Of a stretch of DNA of 64,000 nucleotides, positions 17,761-25,651 are shown one piece after another (within the stretch, counting starts at the first letter, position 1; each line of letters begins with the position of its first letter). This stretch comes from an uncultured Clostridia bacterium (GTDB lineage Bacteria > Bacillota > Clostridia > Lachnospirales > Anaerotignaceae). The translations under genes and the position numbers were made by a program. The DNA lies in contig CAJUJJ010000001.1 in assembly GCA_910586765.1 (NCBI GenBank), positions 124,001 to 188,000 of the forward strand, written 5' to 3'. The notes under the pieces were generated by a model that saw nothing but the letters and a program-made list of their open reading frames with translations, did no database searches and was not told where the DNA came from.

Positions 17761-18317
17761 ATTTCCTTTTCCTCCAACGCCAGAAATGTCATCACTGTCG
17801 TTTTATAGTTCTTTTCTTTTACCATATTTAAACCACAAATTTCTTTTCTCTGTATTTGTGCACTTCTTTCCCATATAATATATCCTTGCTCTTTCAACAA
17901 TTCATATTCTACAATTTTACTGCAAACATCTTCGGCTAATCCCGACTGATACGGTGGGTCTAAAAATATAATGTCAAACTTTTTTTGTTGTGTCTTTAAT
18001 AAAGAAAGTGCTTCTTGTACTTCTTTTTGCAGTAAAACAGCATATTGCTTTAATTTTGTATGTTCTAAATTTTCGGTTATCATTTCACAGGCTTTTTTTG
18101 ATTTTTCTACAAAAACACATTCTTTTGCTCCTCTACTGAGTGCTTCAATACCTATTGCACCACTACCTGAAAACAAATCCAAAAATGTACACTGTGGCAA
18201 ATCAAATGCAATGATATTAAATAATGTTTCTTTCATACGGTCTGTTGTAGGTCTTGTTTGTAAGCCTTCTATTGTTTTTAATTTATGTCCTTTTGCCTTT
18301 CCCGCAATGACACGCAT
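17757..18317 (-). CDS. rsmD: 16S rRNA (guanine(966)-N2)-methyltransferase
   Basis: Methylates G966 of 16S rRNA (E. coli numbering) using S-adenosylmethionine. 186 residues beginning MRVIAGKAKGHKL, with RPTTDRMKETLFNI, the SAM-binding loop FLDLFSGSGAIGIEALSRGA and the catalytic motif DPPY (FLDPPYQSG). AAGGTGTG precedes the ATG. Overlaps coaD by four bases. Usual length, nothing missing. Confidence 0.96.
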   Translation of the reverse strand: MRVIAGKAKGHKLKTIEGLQTRPTTDRMKETLFNIIAFDLPQCTFLDLFSGSGAIGIEALSRGAKECVFVEKSKKACEMITENLEHTKLKQYAVLLQKEVQEALSLLKTQQKKFDIIFLDPPYQSGLAEDVCSKIVEYELLKEQGYIIWERSAQIQRKEICGLNMVKEKNYKTTVMTFLALEEKEI

Positions 18318-18472
18318 ATTTTGTCACACCTTTTTTTACAAAATACTTCTTATTCCATCAAACGAACAAATCTTTTTACTATTTTCTACATCTTTTAGAG
18401 TATAGCAAATAATATATAAAAAAACAATAATAAATCTTTTACAAAAAACTTACTATTATGATGTTTTGTTTA

Positions 18473-20512
18473 TTATATAGACAACTGTGCATCTTTCCAC
18501 AACGCTGTTACTTGTTGTTTTAACTGTTGATGTATTTCTAACTGCAACTGTTTATCTTTTTGAAGCAATGTTTCTGCTGCCTGCTGTGCCTCTTTTAATA
18601 TAGGCATATCTTTATACAAATTACCAATTTTTAATTCTGGCAAGCCATGCTGTTTTGTTCCAAAAAATTCTCCTGGCCCTCTCAATTTTAAATCCATTTC
18701 CGATATGACAAAGCCATCACTAGATTTTGACATAACATTCATTCTCTGTTTGGCTATTTTATTTTTGCCCTCATTTATCAATATACAATAAGACTTTTCA
18801 CTTCCTCGTCCTACTCTACCCCTTAACTGATGCAGTTGTGCCAATCCAAAACGTTCTGCATTTTCAATCAGCATAATCACAGCATTTGGCACATTAATAC
18901 CTACTTCAATTACTGTTGTAGAAACAAGTACATCAATTTCTCCTTTTGAAAACTGTTCCATAATATTCTGTTTTTCTTTTGCTTTCATTTTGCCATGTAC
19001 ACAAGTTACTCTATATCCTTTTAGTGTTCCCTCTTGTAACGCCTCTGTATAAGAAAGCACTGCTTGTACTTCCATTTTCTCATTTTCTTCTATCATAGGA
19101 CAAATAATATAACATTGCAAACCCATATCCGCATACTTTTTTATAAAATGATATATTCTTTCTCTATAAGCTGGTGTTACAGCAATGGTATCAATTTTTT
19201 TCCTTCCTGGAGGCAGTTCATCAATAATAGAAATATCCAAATCTCCATACAATATCAATGCCAATGTTCTGGGTATAGGTGTCGCTGTCATAACAAGCAC
19301 ATGAGGATTTTCTCCTTTTTCAGACAATGCACTTCTTTGTCTTACGCCAAAACGATGCTGCTCATCTGTTATAACAAGTCCCAATTTATAAAATATAACA
19401 CTTTTTTGTATGACTGCGTGTGTACCTAATATCATTTGTGCTTCGCCAGTAGAAATTTGCTCCAATACTGTTCTTTTTTGTTTTGCTGTCAAAGAACCTG
19501 ACAACAATACTGTTTTTATTCCTAAATTATCAAACATATCACAAAAAGATTTATAATGCTGTTCTGCTAAAACTTCTGTAGGTACCATCAATACTACCTG
19601 ATAACCATTTTGTATTGTCCAATACGCTGCTGTCATAGCAACAGCCGTTTTGCCACTTCCTACATCTCCCTGTACAAGTCTATTCATCACTTTTCCTTTT
19701 ATCATATCTTTTTTGATTTCTTCTAGTACATTTTTTTGTGCATTGGTCATAGTAAAAGGCAACATTTTTTCAAATTCTTCTACAGCATACTCTTTTTGTA
19801 ATATAATCCCTTTTTTTCCTTCCTGCAATGTTTGTTTCATCAAAAGCAACCCCAACTGCAACAAAAAAAATTCTTCAAATACAAGCCTTCTCCTTGCTTG
19901 AAAAAATCTTTCTTGTGTTTGAGGAAAATGTATATTCTCTATTGCAAAATTACATTCACAAAGTAAATATTCGTTTCTTATCCAAAAAGGCAAACATTCG
20001 TTTAACTGCCCTCTTAACTGCTCTAATACTTCCCCTATCAATTTTCGCCATATTTTTTGTGATAAGCCATTTACAGAAGGGTATATCGGCACAATTTTAT
20101 CCATAGCAATTTCTGCTTTTTCATATTCTGGAGATGCTACCTCCAATTTACCATATTTTTTTTGCAATTTGCCTGTAAACAAATATTGTGTTTTTTCATC
20201 AAACGCCTTCTTCATGTATATTTGATTATACCAAACAGCAAATACACTTCCTGTTTCATCATACAATTTAATACGAGTAAATGTAATATTTTTAACACGT
20301 ATACTTTCTCCTTGCCCTTTTACACGAGCAATAAATGTATTTTCTTCATTTAACACCAAATCCTTTATTTTACATACATTACTCCTATCATTATATTCTC
20401 TTGGAAAATGTGTTAACAAGTCTTTTGCTGTATAGATACCAATACTATTTAATTTTTTTGCTCTCTGTTCTCCTACATTTGGCAGTTCTGAAACAGTACA
20501 ATTCAAATTCAT
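18473..20512 (-). CDS. recG: ATP-dependent DNA helicase RecG
   Basis: RecG reverses stalled forks and migrates Holliday junctions. 679 residues: N-terminal wedge and OB-fold (about 1-170), helicase domain 1 with Walker A GDVGSGKTAVA, DEQHRFG (motif II) and TATPIPRT (motif III), helicase domain 2 with STTVIEVGINVPNA and QLRGRVGRG, and a C-terminal DLKLRGPGEFFGTKQHG block. GTG 20524 is in frame, but AGGAG is nine bases before ATG 20512. A strong terminator hairpin directly abuts this ribosome binding site, leaving no room for a separate promoter between them. Confidence 0.96.
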   Translation of the reverse strand: MNLNCTVSELPNVGEQRAKKLNSIGIYTAKDLLTHFPREYNDRSNVCKIKDLVLNEENTFIARVKGQGESIRVKNITFTRIKLYDETGSVFAVWYNQIYMKKAFDEKTQYLFTGKLQKKYGKLEVASPEYEKAEIAMDKIVPIYPSVNGLSQKIWRKLIGEVLEQLRGQLNECLPFWIRNEYLLCECNFAIENIHFPQTQERFFQARRRLVFEEFFLLQLGLLLMKQTLQEGKKGIILQKEYAVEEFEKMLPFTMTNAQKNVLEEIKKDMIKGKVMNRLVQGDVGSGKTAVAMTAAYWTIQNGYQVVLMVPTEVLAEQHYKSFCDMFDNLGIKTVLLSGSLTAKQKRTVLEQISTGEAQMILGTHAVIQKSVIFYKLGLVITDEQHRFGVRQRSALSEKGENPHVLVMTATPIPRTLALILYGDLDISIIDELPPGRKKIDTIAVTPAYRERIYHFIKKYADMGLQCYIICPMIEENEKMEVQAVLSYTEALQEGTLKGYRVTCVHGKMKAKEKQNIMEQFSKGEIDVLVSTTVIEVGINVPNAVIMLIENAERFGLAQLHQLRGRVGRGSEKSYCILINEGKNKIAKQRMNVMSKSSDGFVISEMDLKLRGPGEFFGTKQHGLPELKIGNLYKDMPILKEAQQAAETLLQKDKQLQLEIHQQLKQQVTALWKDAQLSI

Positions 20513-20530
20513 ATATTTATACACTCCTAT

Positions 20531-20571
20531 AAAAAAACGTCATAAAAAAACGTAATCGTTCTTTCATAACG
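20531..20571 (-). terminator. Terminator hairpin abutting the recG ribosome binding site
   Basis: On the minus strand CGTTATGAAAGAACG pairs over 15 positions (three G-U) with CGTTTTTTTATGACG around the loop ATTA, then TTTTTTT. The T-run touches the TAGGAG of recG. It lies 20 bases past the fakA stop. It may be a plain terminator for fakA or an attenuator controlling recG. Confidence 0.7.
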
Positions 20572-20593
20572 CCCTTTTATTATTTTACAAATT

Positions 20594-22252
20594 TTATTCT
20601 ACAGAAATAATATAATAATATAATGGTTGTCCTCCTCTTTGCAATTCTATATCACAATTTGGAAAATTCTTTTCGGCATATTTTTTTACATTTTCTGCCT
20701 CTTTTTGTGTAACATCTTCCCCATAATAAATGCTAATCATTTCTGCTTCTTCTGTTACGATTTTTTTAAGAAGTTCCTTTGCACCATTTTCAGCACTTTT
20801 TGATATGACAGCAATATTGTCTTCCTGCATACCAATAATATCCCCTTCTTGTATTTGTTTTCCGCCAAACACTGTTTCTCTTACCGCATATGTGACACTT
20901 GCTGATACAACATTTTCCATACTTTCTACCATCGTTTGCTGCATTTGCTGTACATCTTGTTCTGTTACATTTAACATTGCTGTAATGCCTTGTGGTATTG
21001 TCTTAGAAGGTATTACAATAACAGTTTTATCTTTTATCAATTTTGCTGCTTGTTCTCCTGCTAATATAATATTTTTATTATTAGGCAATATAAAAACTGT
21101 TTTTGCATTTACTCTTTCAACAGCATTTAATATATCTTCTGTACTAGGGTTCATTGTTTGTCCCCCTTGTATCACTTCATCAACGCCTAAATTTTTAAAT
21201 ATTTTACTTAATCCATCTCCAGGAGAAACTGCAACAAATCCAATTTCTTTTTTCTCTGCTGTTTTTTGTTCTGCTTGTTCTGTTTTATATTTTTGAGAAG
21301 AAGAAAAGTCAATACGATTGGTATGTTGTTGTCTCATATTGTCAATTTTCAATCCGCTTAATTCTCCTATTAACAACGCTTTTTCCAGTGCAAGTCCAGG
21401 GTGGTCTGTATGCACATGTATTTTAATTAATTCCTCATCACTTACACAAACAATAGAATCTCCTATTGTAGCAAGATATGTTTTCAAATTTTGTACTACT
21501 TTTTCTTCTACATTATTTACTAATATAAAAAATTCTGTACAATATCCAAATGTAATGCTAGTATTTTCTACAGAAGCCAGTGCTTCAAAATTTTCTGTCT
21601 GATTTTGTGAAGGTTCTGCTGTTTTTAATACTTCTATACTATTTCTGCTTTCAAAAGCACCTTCCAGCAAATACAACAAACCTTTTCCACCAGCATCAAC
21701 AACACCTGCTTGTTTTAATACAGGCAGCATTTCTGTTGTTTGCAAAAGCATAGCATTTCCATCTTCTATTATTTTTTGCAAAAATACATCAATATCTTGT
21801 GTTGTTTCTGCCATTTTAGAAGCACTATCTGCACACGCTTTTGCTACCGTCAATATCGTACCCTCTTTAGGCTTCATAACTGCCTTATATGCCGTTTTTA
21901 CTGCCTGCTGGAGTGCTTGTGCCAATTCTTTTACATCTGCTTCTTCTAGGCCTTCTAAGCCCTTTGAAAAGCCTCTTAATATTTGAGAAGTAATTACACC
22001 TGAATTTCCCCTTGCTCCACGTAAAGCACCATTTGATATAGCTTTTGCTACTTCACTGATAGAAAGAGAATTTATTTTTTCTGCCTCTTTTGCTGCTGCA
22101 AGTGCTGTTAATGACATATTTGTACCTGTGTCGCCATCTGGTACGGGAAATACATTGAGTGCATCTACAATCTGCCTCTTTTCATTTAGACGGTTTGCTC
22201 CTGCAATTATCATTTTTTTCAGTACCAAACCATTTAATTTTGTTAATGCCAC
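20594..22252 (-). CDS. fakA: Fatty acid kinase, ATP-binding subunit (DAK/YloV family)
   Basis: FakA supplies the ATP-binding DhaL domain that phosphorylates fatty acids held by a FakB partner, feeding PlsX/PlsY. 552 residues. The DhaL domain at the N-terminus shows ALNVFPVPDGDTGTNMSLT (Mg-binding Asp) and GARGNSGVITSQILRG. A central domain contains IHVHTDHPGLALEKAL, and the C-terminal domain (FVAVSPGDGLSKIFKNLG) resembles a FakB-like fold. The start is GTG with AGAGGAGG upstream. It follows asp23 by 18 bases, the normal pair in Firmicutes. No fakB lies in the window. Its presence with plsX suggests use of exogenous fatty acids. Confidence 0.9.
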   Translation of the reverse strand: MALTKLNGLVLKKMIIAGANRLNEKRQIVDALNVFPVPDGDTGTNMSLTALAAAKEAEKINSLSISEVAKAISNGALRGARGNSGVITSQILRGFSKGLEGLEEADVKELAQALQQAVKTAYKAVMKPKEGTILTVAKACADSASKMAETTQDIDVFLQKIIEDGNAMLLQTTEMLPVLKQAGVVDAGGKGLLYLLEGAFESRNSIEVLKTAEPSQNQTENFEALASVENTSITFGYCTEFFILVNNVEEKVVQNLKTYLATIGDSIVCVSDEELIKIHVHTDHPGLALEKALLIGELSGLKIDNMRQQHTNRIDFSSSQKYKTEQAEQKTAEKKEIGFVAVSPGDGLSKIFKNLGVDEVIQGGQTMNPSTEDILNAVERVNAKTVFILPNNKNIILAGEQAAKLIKDKTVIVIPSKTIPQGITAMLNVTEQDVQQMQQTMVESMENVVSASVTYAVRETVFGGKQIQEGDIIGMQEDNIAVISKSAENGAKELLKKIVTEEAEMISIYYGEDVTQKEAENVKKYAEKNFPNCDIELQRGGQPLYYYIISVE

Positions 22253-22270
22253 TTTGTTTTTCCTCCTCTA

Positions 22271-22627
22271 TCAGTTATCTACACGTACGCCATCTACAAA
22301 AATATTAATGCCCTCTACTTGTAATCCTGCATATTCTTCTACTTTATATTTTACAGTGCTAATAATATTGTTTGCAATAACAGAAATATTTGTTCCATAC
22401 TCTACTATAATATGAAATTCTAAATTAATCTTATTTTCATTAATCGTCATTTTAATGCCTTTTGTCAAACTTTCCAATTTCAAAAGTTGTACAAGTCCAT
22501 CTTTTACATTTTTTGCTGCCATACCTACAATACCATAACAATCTAAAGCTGCATAACCTGCAATTCTTGCAATTACTTCATAATCTATTGTAATAACGCC
22601 ATATTCGTTTTCTAATTTTGCCGTCAT
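22271..22627 (-). CDS. Asp23/Gls24 family envelope-stress protein (YloU-like)
   Basis: 118 residues covering the Asp23 domain: an N-terminal strand (EYGVITIDYEVIARIAGYAALDCYGIVGMA) and a central LEFHIIVEYGTNISVIANNI. In Staphylococcus Asp23 is a membrane-associated envelope-homeostasis protein; the YloU subgroup next to yloV/fakA has no settled role. ATG preceded by GGGAGG at ten bases. First gene of an asp23-fakA unit. The rpmB promoter region lies upstream and points the other way. Confidence 0.88.
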   Translation of the reverse strand: MTAKLENEYGVITIDYEVIARIAGYAALDCYGIVGMAAKNVKDGLVQLLKLESLTKGIKMTINENKINLEFHIIVEYGTNISVIANNIISTVKYKVEEYAGLQVEGINIFVDGVRVDN

Positions 22628-22816
22628 AAGGTTTCAACCTCCCGAAAATAGTTCTATATTGTGATTTTACTTCAGTATACCATTAAACATTACTTTTTTA
22701 AATGGAAAATACAAAAAAACTTTATTAACAATAACATATTTTCATTTTTTTGACAATACTAACAATCTATTCCGTTATTTTATCAGAAATAAAATAACAA
22801 AAAACAAAATACTATA

Positions 22817-22845
22817 TTGCAAAAAATATTGTTTTCTGATAAAAT
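22817..22845 (+). promoter_or_regulatory. Sigma-A promoter for rpmB
   Basis: TTGCAA (22817-22822), a 17-base spacer and TAAAAT (22840-22845), 42 bases before the rpmB ATG. Confidence 0.65.
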
Positions 22846-22887
22846 ACTTTTGTTGTGTCACATAAGCAAGCAAGGAGGTGCTTCATA

Positions 22888-23088
22888 ATGGCTAAATGTG
22901 AGATTTGTGAAAAAGGTCAAATAAAAGGCCACAGAATTAGCATTAACCGTAGTCAGGTTAGTAGACGTGCAAACAGAAAATGGAAACCTAATGTAAAAAA
23001 GGTTAAAATCATTGATAACGGAACAGTAAAATCAATTTACATCTGTACAAGATGTTTGCGTTCCAATAAAGTAACACGTGCAATATAA
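22888..23088 (+). CDS. rpmB: 50S ribosomal protein L28
   Basis: 66-residue L28 with CEICEKGQ and a second CTRC pair (zinc-type L28), and the basic core RANRKWKPNVKKV. AAGGAGGTG stands eight bases before the ATG, so the upstream in-frame ATG at 22855 is not used. Single gene with its own promoter and terminator, divergent from asp23-fakA, as in many Firmicutes. Confidence 0.96.
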   Translation: MAKCEICEKGQIKGHRISINRSQVSRRANRKWKPNVKKVKIIDNGTVKSIYICTRCLRSNKVTRAI

Positions 23089-23090
23089 TA

Positions 23091-23130
23091 AATAATACCC
23101 ACTACCATTTTAGTGGGTATTATTTTTTTA
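23091..23130 (+). terminator. Intrinsic terminator after rpmB
   Basis: AATAATACCCACT and AGTGGGTATTATT form a 13-pair stem with an eight-base loop, followed by a long T-run. Confidence 0.88.
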
Positions 23131-23137
23131 TATTTTT

Positions 23138-23302
23138 TTAACAATCAGAAAATAACAAAAATCCTCCTGTTGCCACCAGCACTACTGCTACAATAAATCC
23201 CCACCAAGGTATAATCAGCACAACCAACATACCGCACCCGCCAGAAAACAATGCTAAACCTAGCAGACGCTTTTGAGGCACACCGCCAAATCGTCTGCCC
23301 AT
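23138..23302 (-). CDS. 54-residue membrane protein
   Basis: Starts MGRRFGGVPQKRLLG and continues as two hydrophobic stretches (LALFSGGCGMLVVLIIP, then a WWGF turn and IVAVVLVATGGFLLF), ending SDC. That makes a small hairpin membrane protein with a basic N-terminus. GAGGTGG on the minus strand lies just upstream of the ATG. Base composition is more G+C-rich than the surrounding spacer, as expected for a real gene. Similar short proteins beginning with a basic RR/RLLGLAL stretch occur in Clostridia, sometimes tied to sporulation, but I cannot name a function. It stands alone between the rpmB and thiN terminators. Confidence 0.65.
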   Translation of the reverse strand: MGRRFGGVPQKRLLGLALFSGGCGMLVVLIIPWWGFIVAVVLVATGGFLLFSDC

Positions 23303-23400
23303 ATACAGCCACCTCATTTTTTCTTTTATTATTATATTATACTTAAAATGTCAAAGGTATTCGTAAATTTATATTATAAAAATAAATATATACTATACAA

Positions 23401-23440
23401 AAAAAGTTCTACTCATTTTTTCATCAGCAGAACTTTTTTT
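23401..23440 (-). terminator. Intrinsic terminator after thiN
   Basis: AAAAAGTTCT and AGAACTTTTT arms around a 19-base loop, with T-runs on both sides. It ends the long minus-strand run that finishes with thiN. It could also stop + strand readthrough. Confidence 0.7.
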
Positions 23441-23448
23441 ATTTTTTA

Positions 23449-24087
23449 TTAGTCTTTCGATTGTATTACAAACAAATAACCCGTTTTTATAGAAATTTTA
23501 CATTGCTTTTGAAGCATTACATTACTTACTGCTACAATATCATCATCTATTGTTAAAGTATGGTCTGTTAATGGATAAGCAAACCCTTCTAATGTAATAC
23601 CAGTTACTTCCATAGAAAGCGGAATAGTTGAAACTAAATCTCCTTCTTGTCCTTCCAATACAATACTATTATCAATCAACTCTACACAATTTTTTTCATC
23701 AACAAGCCTTGCTCTTACTCCTTTTTTTAAAAGTCTTAAAAGTAAATGTGCATTTGCTAATGTGTGGTCAAATCGGCTTCCTATACCTCCAAATATTACA
23801 ATATCATCTGCTCCTAATTCCACAGCAAAATCCAATCCTAACTCCATATCTGTTTCATCTTTATGTGTTGGAACTGTTTTGATAGGGATGTTCAAATTTT
23901 TATAATATTGCAAGTCTTCCTTTTTACAAGAGTCAAAATCTCCTAATATATAATCTGGTGTCAATGCTAATGCTCTTGTATGCCCTATACCACCATCACA
24001 ACACACAATGACATCTGCGTTTTCTATATACTTTTTACAAAAGTCATATTTTTTTATTTCTGCACCTGCAAACAATATTACTTTCAT
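23449..24087 (-). CDS. thiN: Thiamine pyrophosphokinase
   Basis: Transfers pyrophosphate from ATP to thiamine. 212 residues with the family motifs VCCDGGIGHTRAL, DYILGDFDS, the acidic DETDMELGLDFAV and GGIGSRFDHTLANAHLL. AGGAG stands eight bases before the ATG. Only two bases separate it from rpe. The rsgA-rpe-thiN order is common in Firmicutes, which points to one transcript with prkC and stp. No thiamine riboswitch was seen upstream. Confidence 0.94.
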   Translation of the reverse strand: MKVILFAGAEIKKYDFCKKYIENADVIVCCDGGIGHTRALALTPDYILGDFDSCKKEDLQYYKNLNIPIKTVPTHKDETDMELGLDFAVELGADDIVIFGGIGSRFDHTLANAHLLLRLLKKGVRARLVDEKNCVELIDNSIVLEGQEGDLVSTIPLSMEVTGITLEGFAYPLTDHTLTIDDDIVAVSNVMLQKQCKISIKTGYLFVIQSKD

Positions 24088-24089
24088 TT

Positions 24090-24752
24090 TTATTTCTCCT
24101 GTAATATATTTAAAAATTCTTTTGTTCTGCCTTCTACATCATCTGCACCAAACACAGCAGAGCCTGCTACAACAACATTTACCCCTGTGTCAAGTATTTC
24201 TTTTACATTGTCCATATTTACGCCACCATCTATTTCAATGTCAAAGTTAAGATTTTTTTGTTCTCTTATTTTTACTAGTTCTGTTACTTTTTCCATTTTA
24301 TCTGCCATAAATTTTTGTCCACCAAAACCAGGTTCTACTGTCATAATAAGTACCATATCCACATCTTCTAAATAAGGTACAATTTCCGATACAGGTGTAT
24401 TTGGTTTTATTGTAATACCTGTTTTCGCTCCTAAGTTCTTTATTTTGGAAAGTGTAGAAGCAACATCTTTTGTTGCTTCTACATGAAAATTAATAATATC
24501 TGCTCCTGCTTTACGAAATGCTTCTACATAACGCTCTGGTTCTACTATCATTAAATGCACATCAAATATTAAATTTGAATTTTTTCTTATACTTTGTATT
24601 ACTGGAATACCAAATGATATATTAGGTACAAATATACCGTCCATAACATCTAAATGGATATATTCTGCACCTCCTTTTTCTATTTGTTCCAGTTGCTGTC
24701 CAAGTTTTGTAAAATCTGCTGCTAACAATGATGGGGAGAGTATGTTTTTCAT
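24090..24752 (-). CDS. rpe: Ribulose-phosphate 3-epimerase
   Basis: Interconverts ribulose-5-phosphate and xylulose-5-phosphate in the pentose phosphate pathway. 220 residues, TIM barrel, with PSLLAADFTKLGQQ at the N-terminus, the metal-site segments HLDVMDG and FDVHLM, VEPGFGGQKF, and the phosphate-binding C-terminal IDGGVN and VVAGSAVFG. The ATG lies one base after the rsgA stop and its GAAAGGAA ribosome binding site is inside rsgA. Confidence 0.96.
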   Translation of the reverse strand: MKNILSPSLLAADFTKLGQQLEQIEKGGAEYIHLDVMDGIFVPNISFGIPVIQSIRKNSNLIFDVHLMIVEPERYVEAFRKAGADIINFHVEATKDVASTLSKIKNLGAKTGITIKPNTPVSEIVPYLEDVDMVLIMTVEPGFGGQKFMADKMEKVTELVKIREQKNLNFDIEIDGGVNMDNVKEILDTGVNVVVAGSAVFGADDVEGRTKEFLNILQEK

Positions 24753-24753
24753 A

Positions 24754-25632
24754 TTATTTTTTCCTTTCTTTTTCTTCTAATTCTTCATAAATCGTTACAT
24801 ATCTGCAATATCTTATTTCACTAATGTCTTTGTTTAGCTGCTCTTTTACAGCACAATCTGGCTCATGTGTATGACTACAGCTTGTATAATAACATTTGTG
24901 TACATACTGTTGAAACTCTTTAAAATAATATTGTAGTGTTTCTGTTGTAATTCCTTCTAAATACAATGAAGTAAATCCAGGAGAATCTACAATATAACTT
25001 TGTTGCCCTATCTGTATCAATTCTGCATGACGTGTTGTATGTCGACCTCTTTGTATTTTTTTACTGATTTCGCCTGTTTCCATTTTAGCATGAGGAAAAG
25101 CCTTATTGATTAAACTAGATTTTCCTACACCTGAAGGGCCAGCAAACACAGATATTTTATTTTGTAATGTTTGTTTTAATTCTTCTATACCAATCTCCTT
25201 TTCTGCACTTACGCAAAGTACAATATAGCCTATGGAACGATACAACTCTGCTATTTTTTCATATTGTTTTGTTTTATCTTTATCAATTTTATTAATACAA
25301 ATCACAACATCAAGCTGCTGTTCTTCCACCAAAAGTAAAAATCGGTCTAATAAATCCAAATTCAAATTAGGACTCTTTGCTGCAAATACAATAACTGCTT
25401 GGTCAACATTTGCTACTCTAGGACGAATTAACAATGTTTTTCTCTGCTGAATAACATCTAAACTGCCCTCTTTGTCATTTTCATCTAAAACAGATATTTC
25501 AACATTATCTCCTACAGTGGGTTTAATTCCTTCTTTACGAAATATTCCTCTTGCACGACATTCGTAAACACCATTTTCCGTATCTACATAATAAAAACCG
25601 CCAATTCCTTTTATAATTGTTCCCTTTAGCAT
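24754..25632 (-). CDS. rsgA: Ribosome small subunit-dependent GTPase A
   Basis: RsgA checks late maturation of the 30S subunit and is stimulated by it. 292 residues: N-terminal OB-fold, then a circularly permuted GTPase with G4 (NKID), G1 (GPSGVGKSSLIN) and G3 (DSPGF) in that order, and a C-terminal zinc motif (CYYTSCSHTHEPDC). AAAGGAG before the ATG. It lies 19 bases downstream of prkC, the conserved prkC-rsgA arrangement. Confidence 0.96.
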   Translation of the reverse strand: MLKGTIIKGIGGFYYVDTENGVYECRARGIFRKEGIKPTVGDNVEISVLDENDKEGSLDVIQQRKTLLIRPRVANVDQAVIVFAAKSPNLNLDLLDRFLLLVEEQQLDVVICINKIDKDKTKQYEKIAELYRSIGYIVLCVSAEKEIGIEELKQTLQNKISVFAGPSGVGKSSLINKAFPHAKMETGEISKKIQRGRHTTRHAELIQIGQQSYIVDSPGFTSLYLEGITTETLQYYFKEFQQYVHKCYYTSCSHTHEPDCAVKEQLNKDISEIRYCRYVTIYEELEEKERKK

Positions 25633-25651
25633 AATTCTCCTTTCTTATTCA

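Noticed and set aside
23950..24090. Possible TPP riboswitch near thiN
   Set aside because: thiN follows rpe by two bases and no THI-element core was recognised there or upstream of rsgA.
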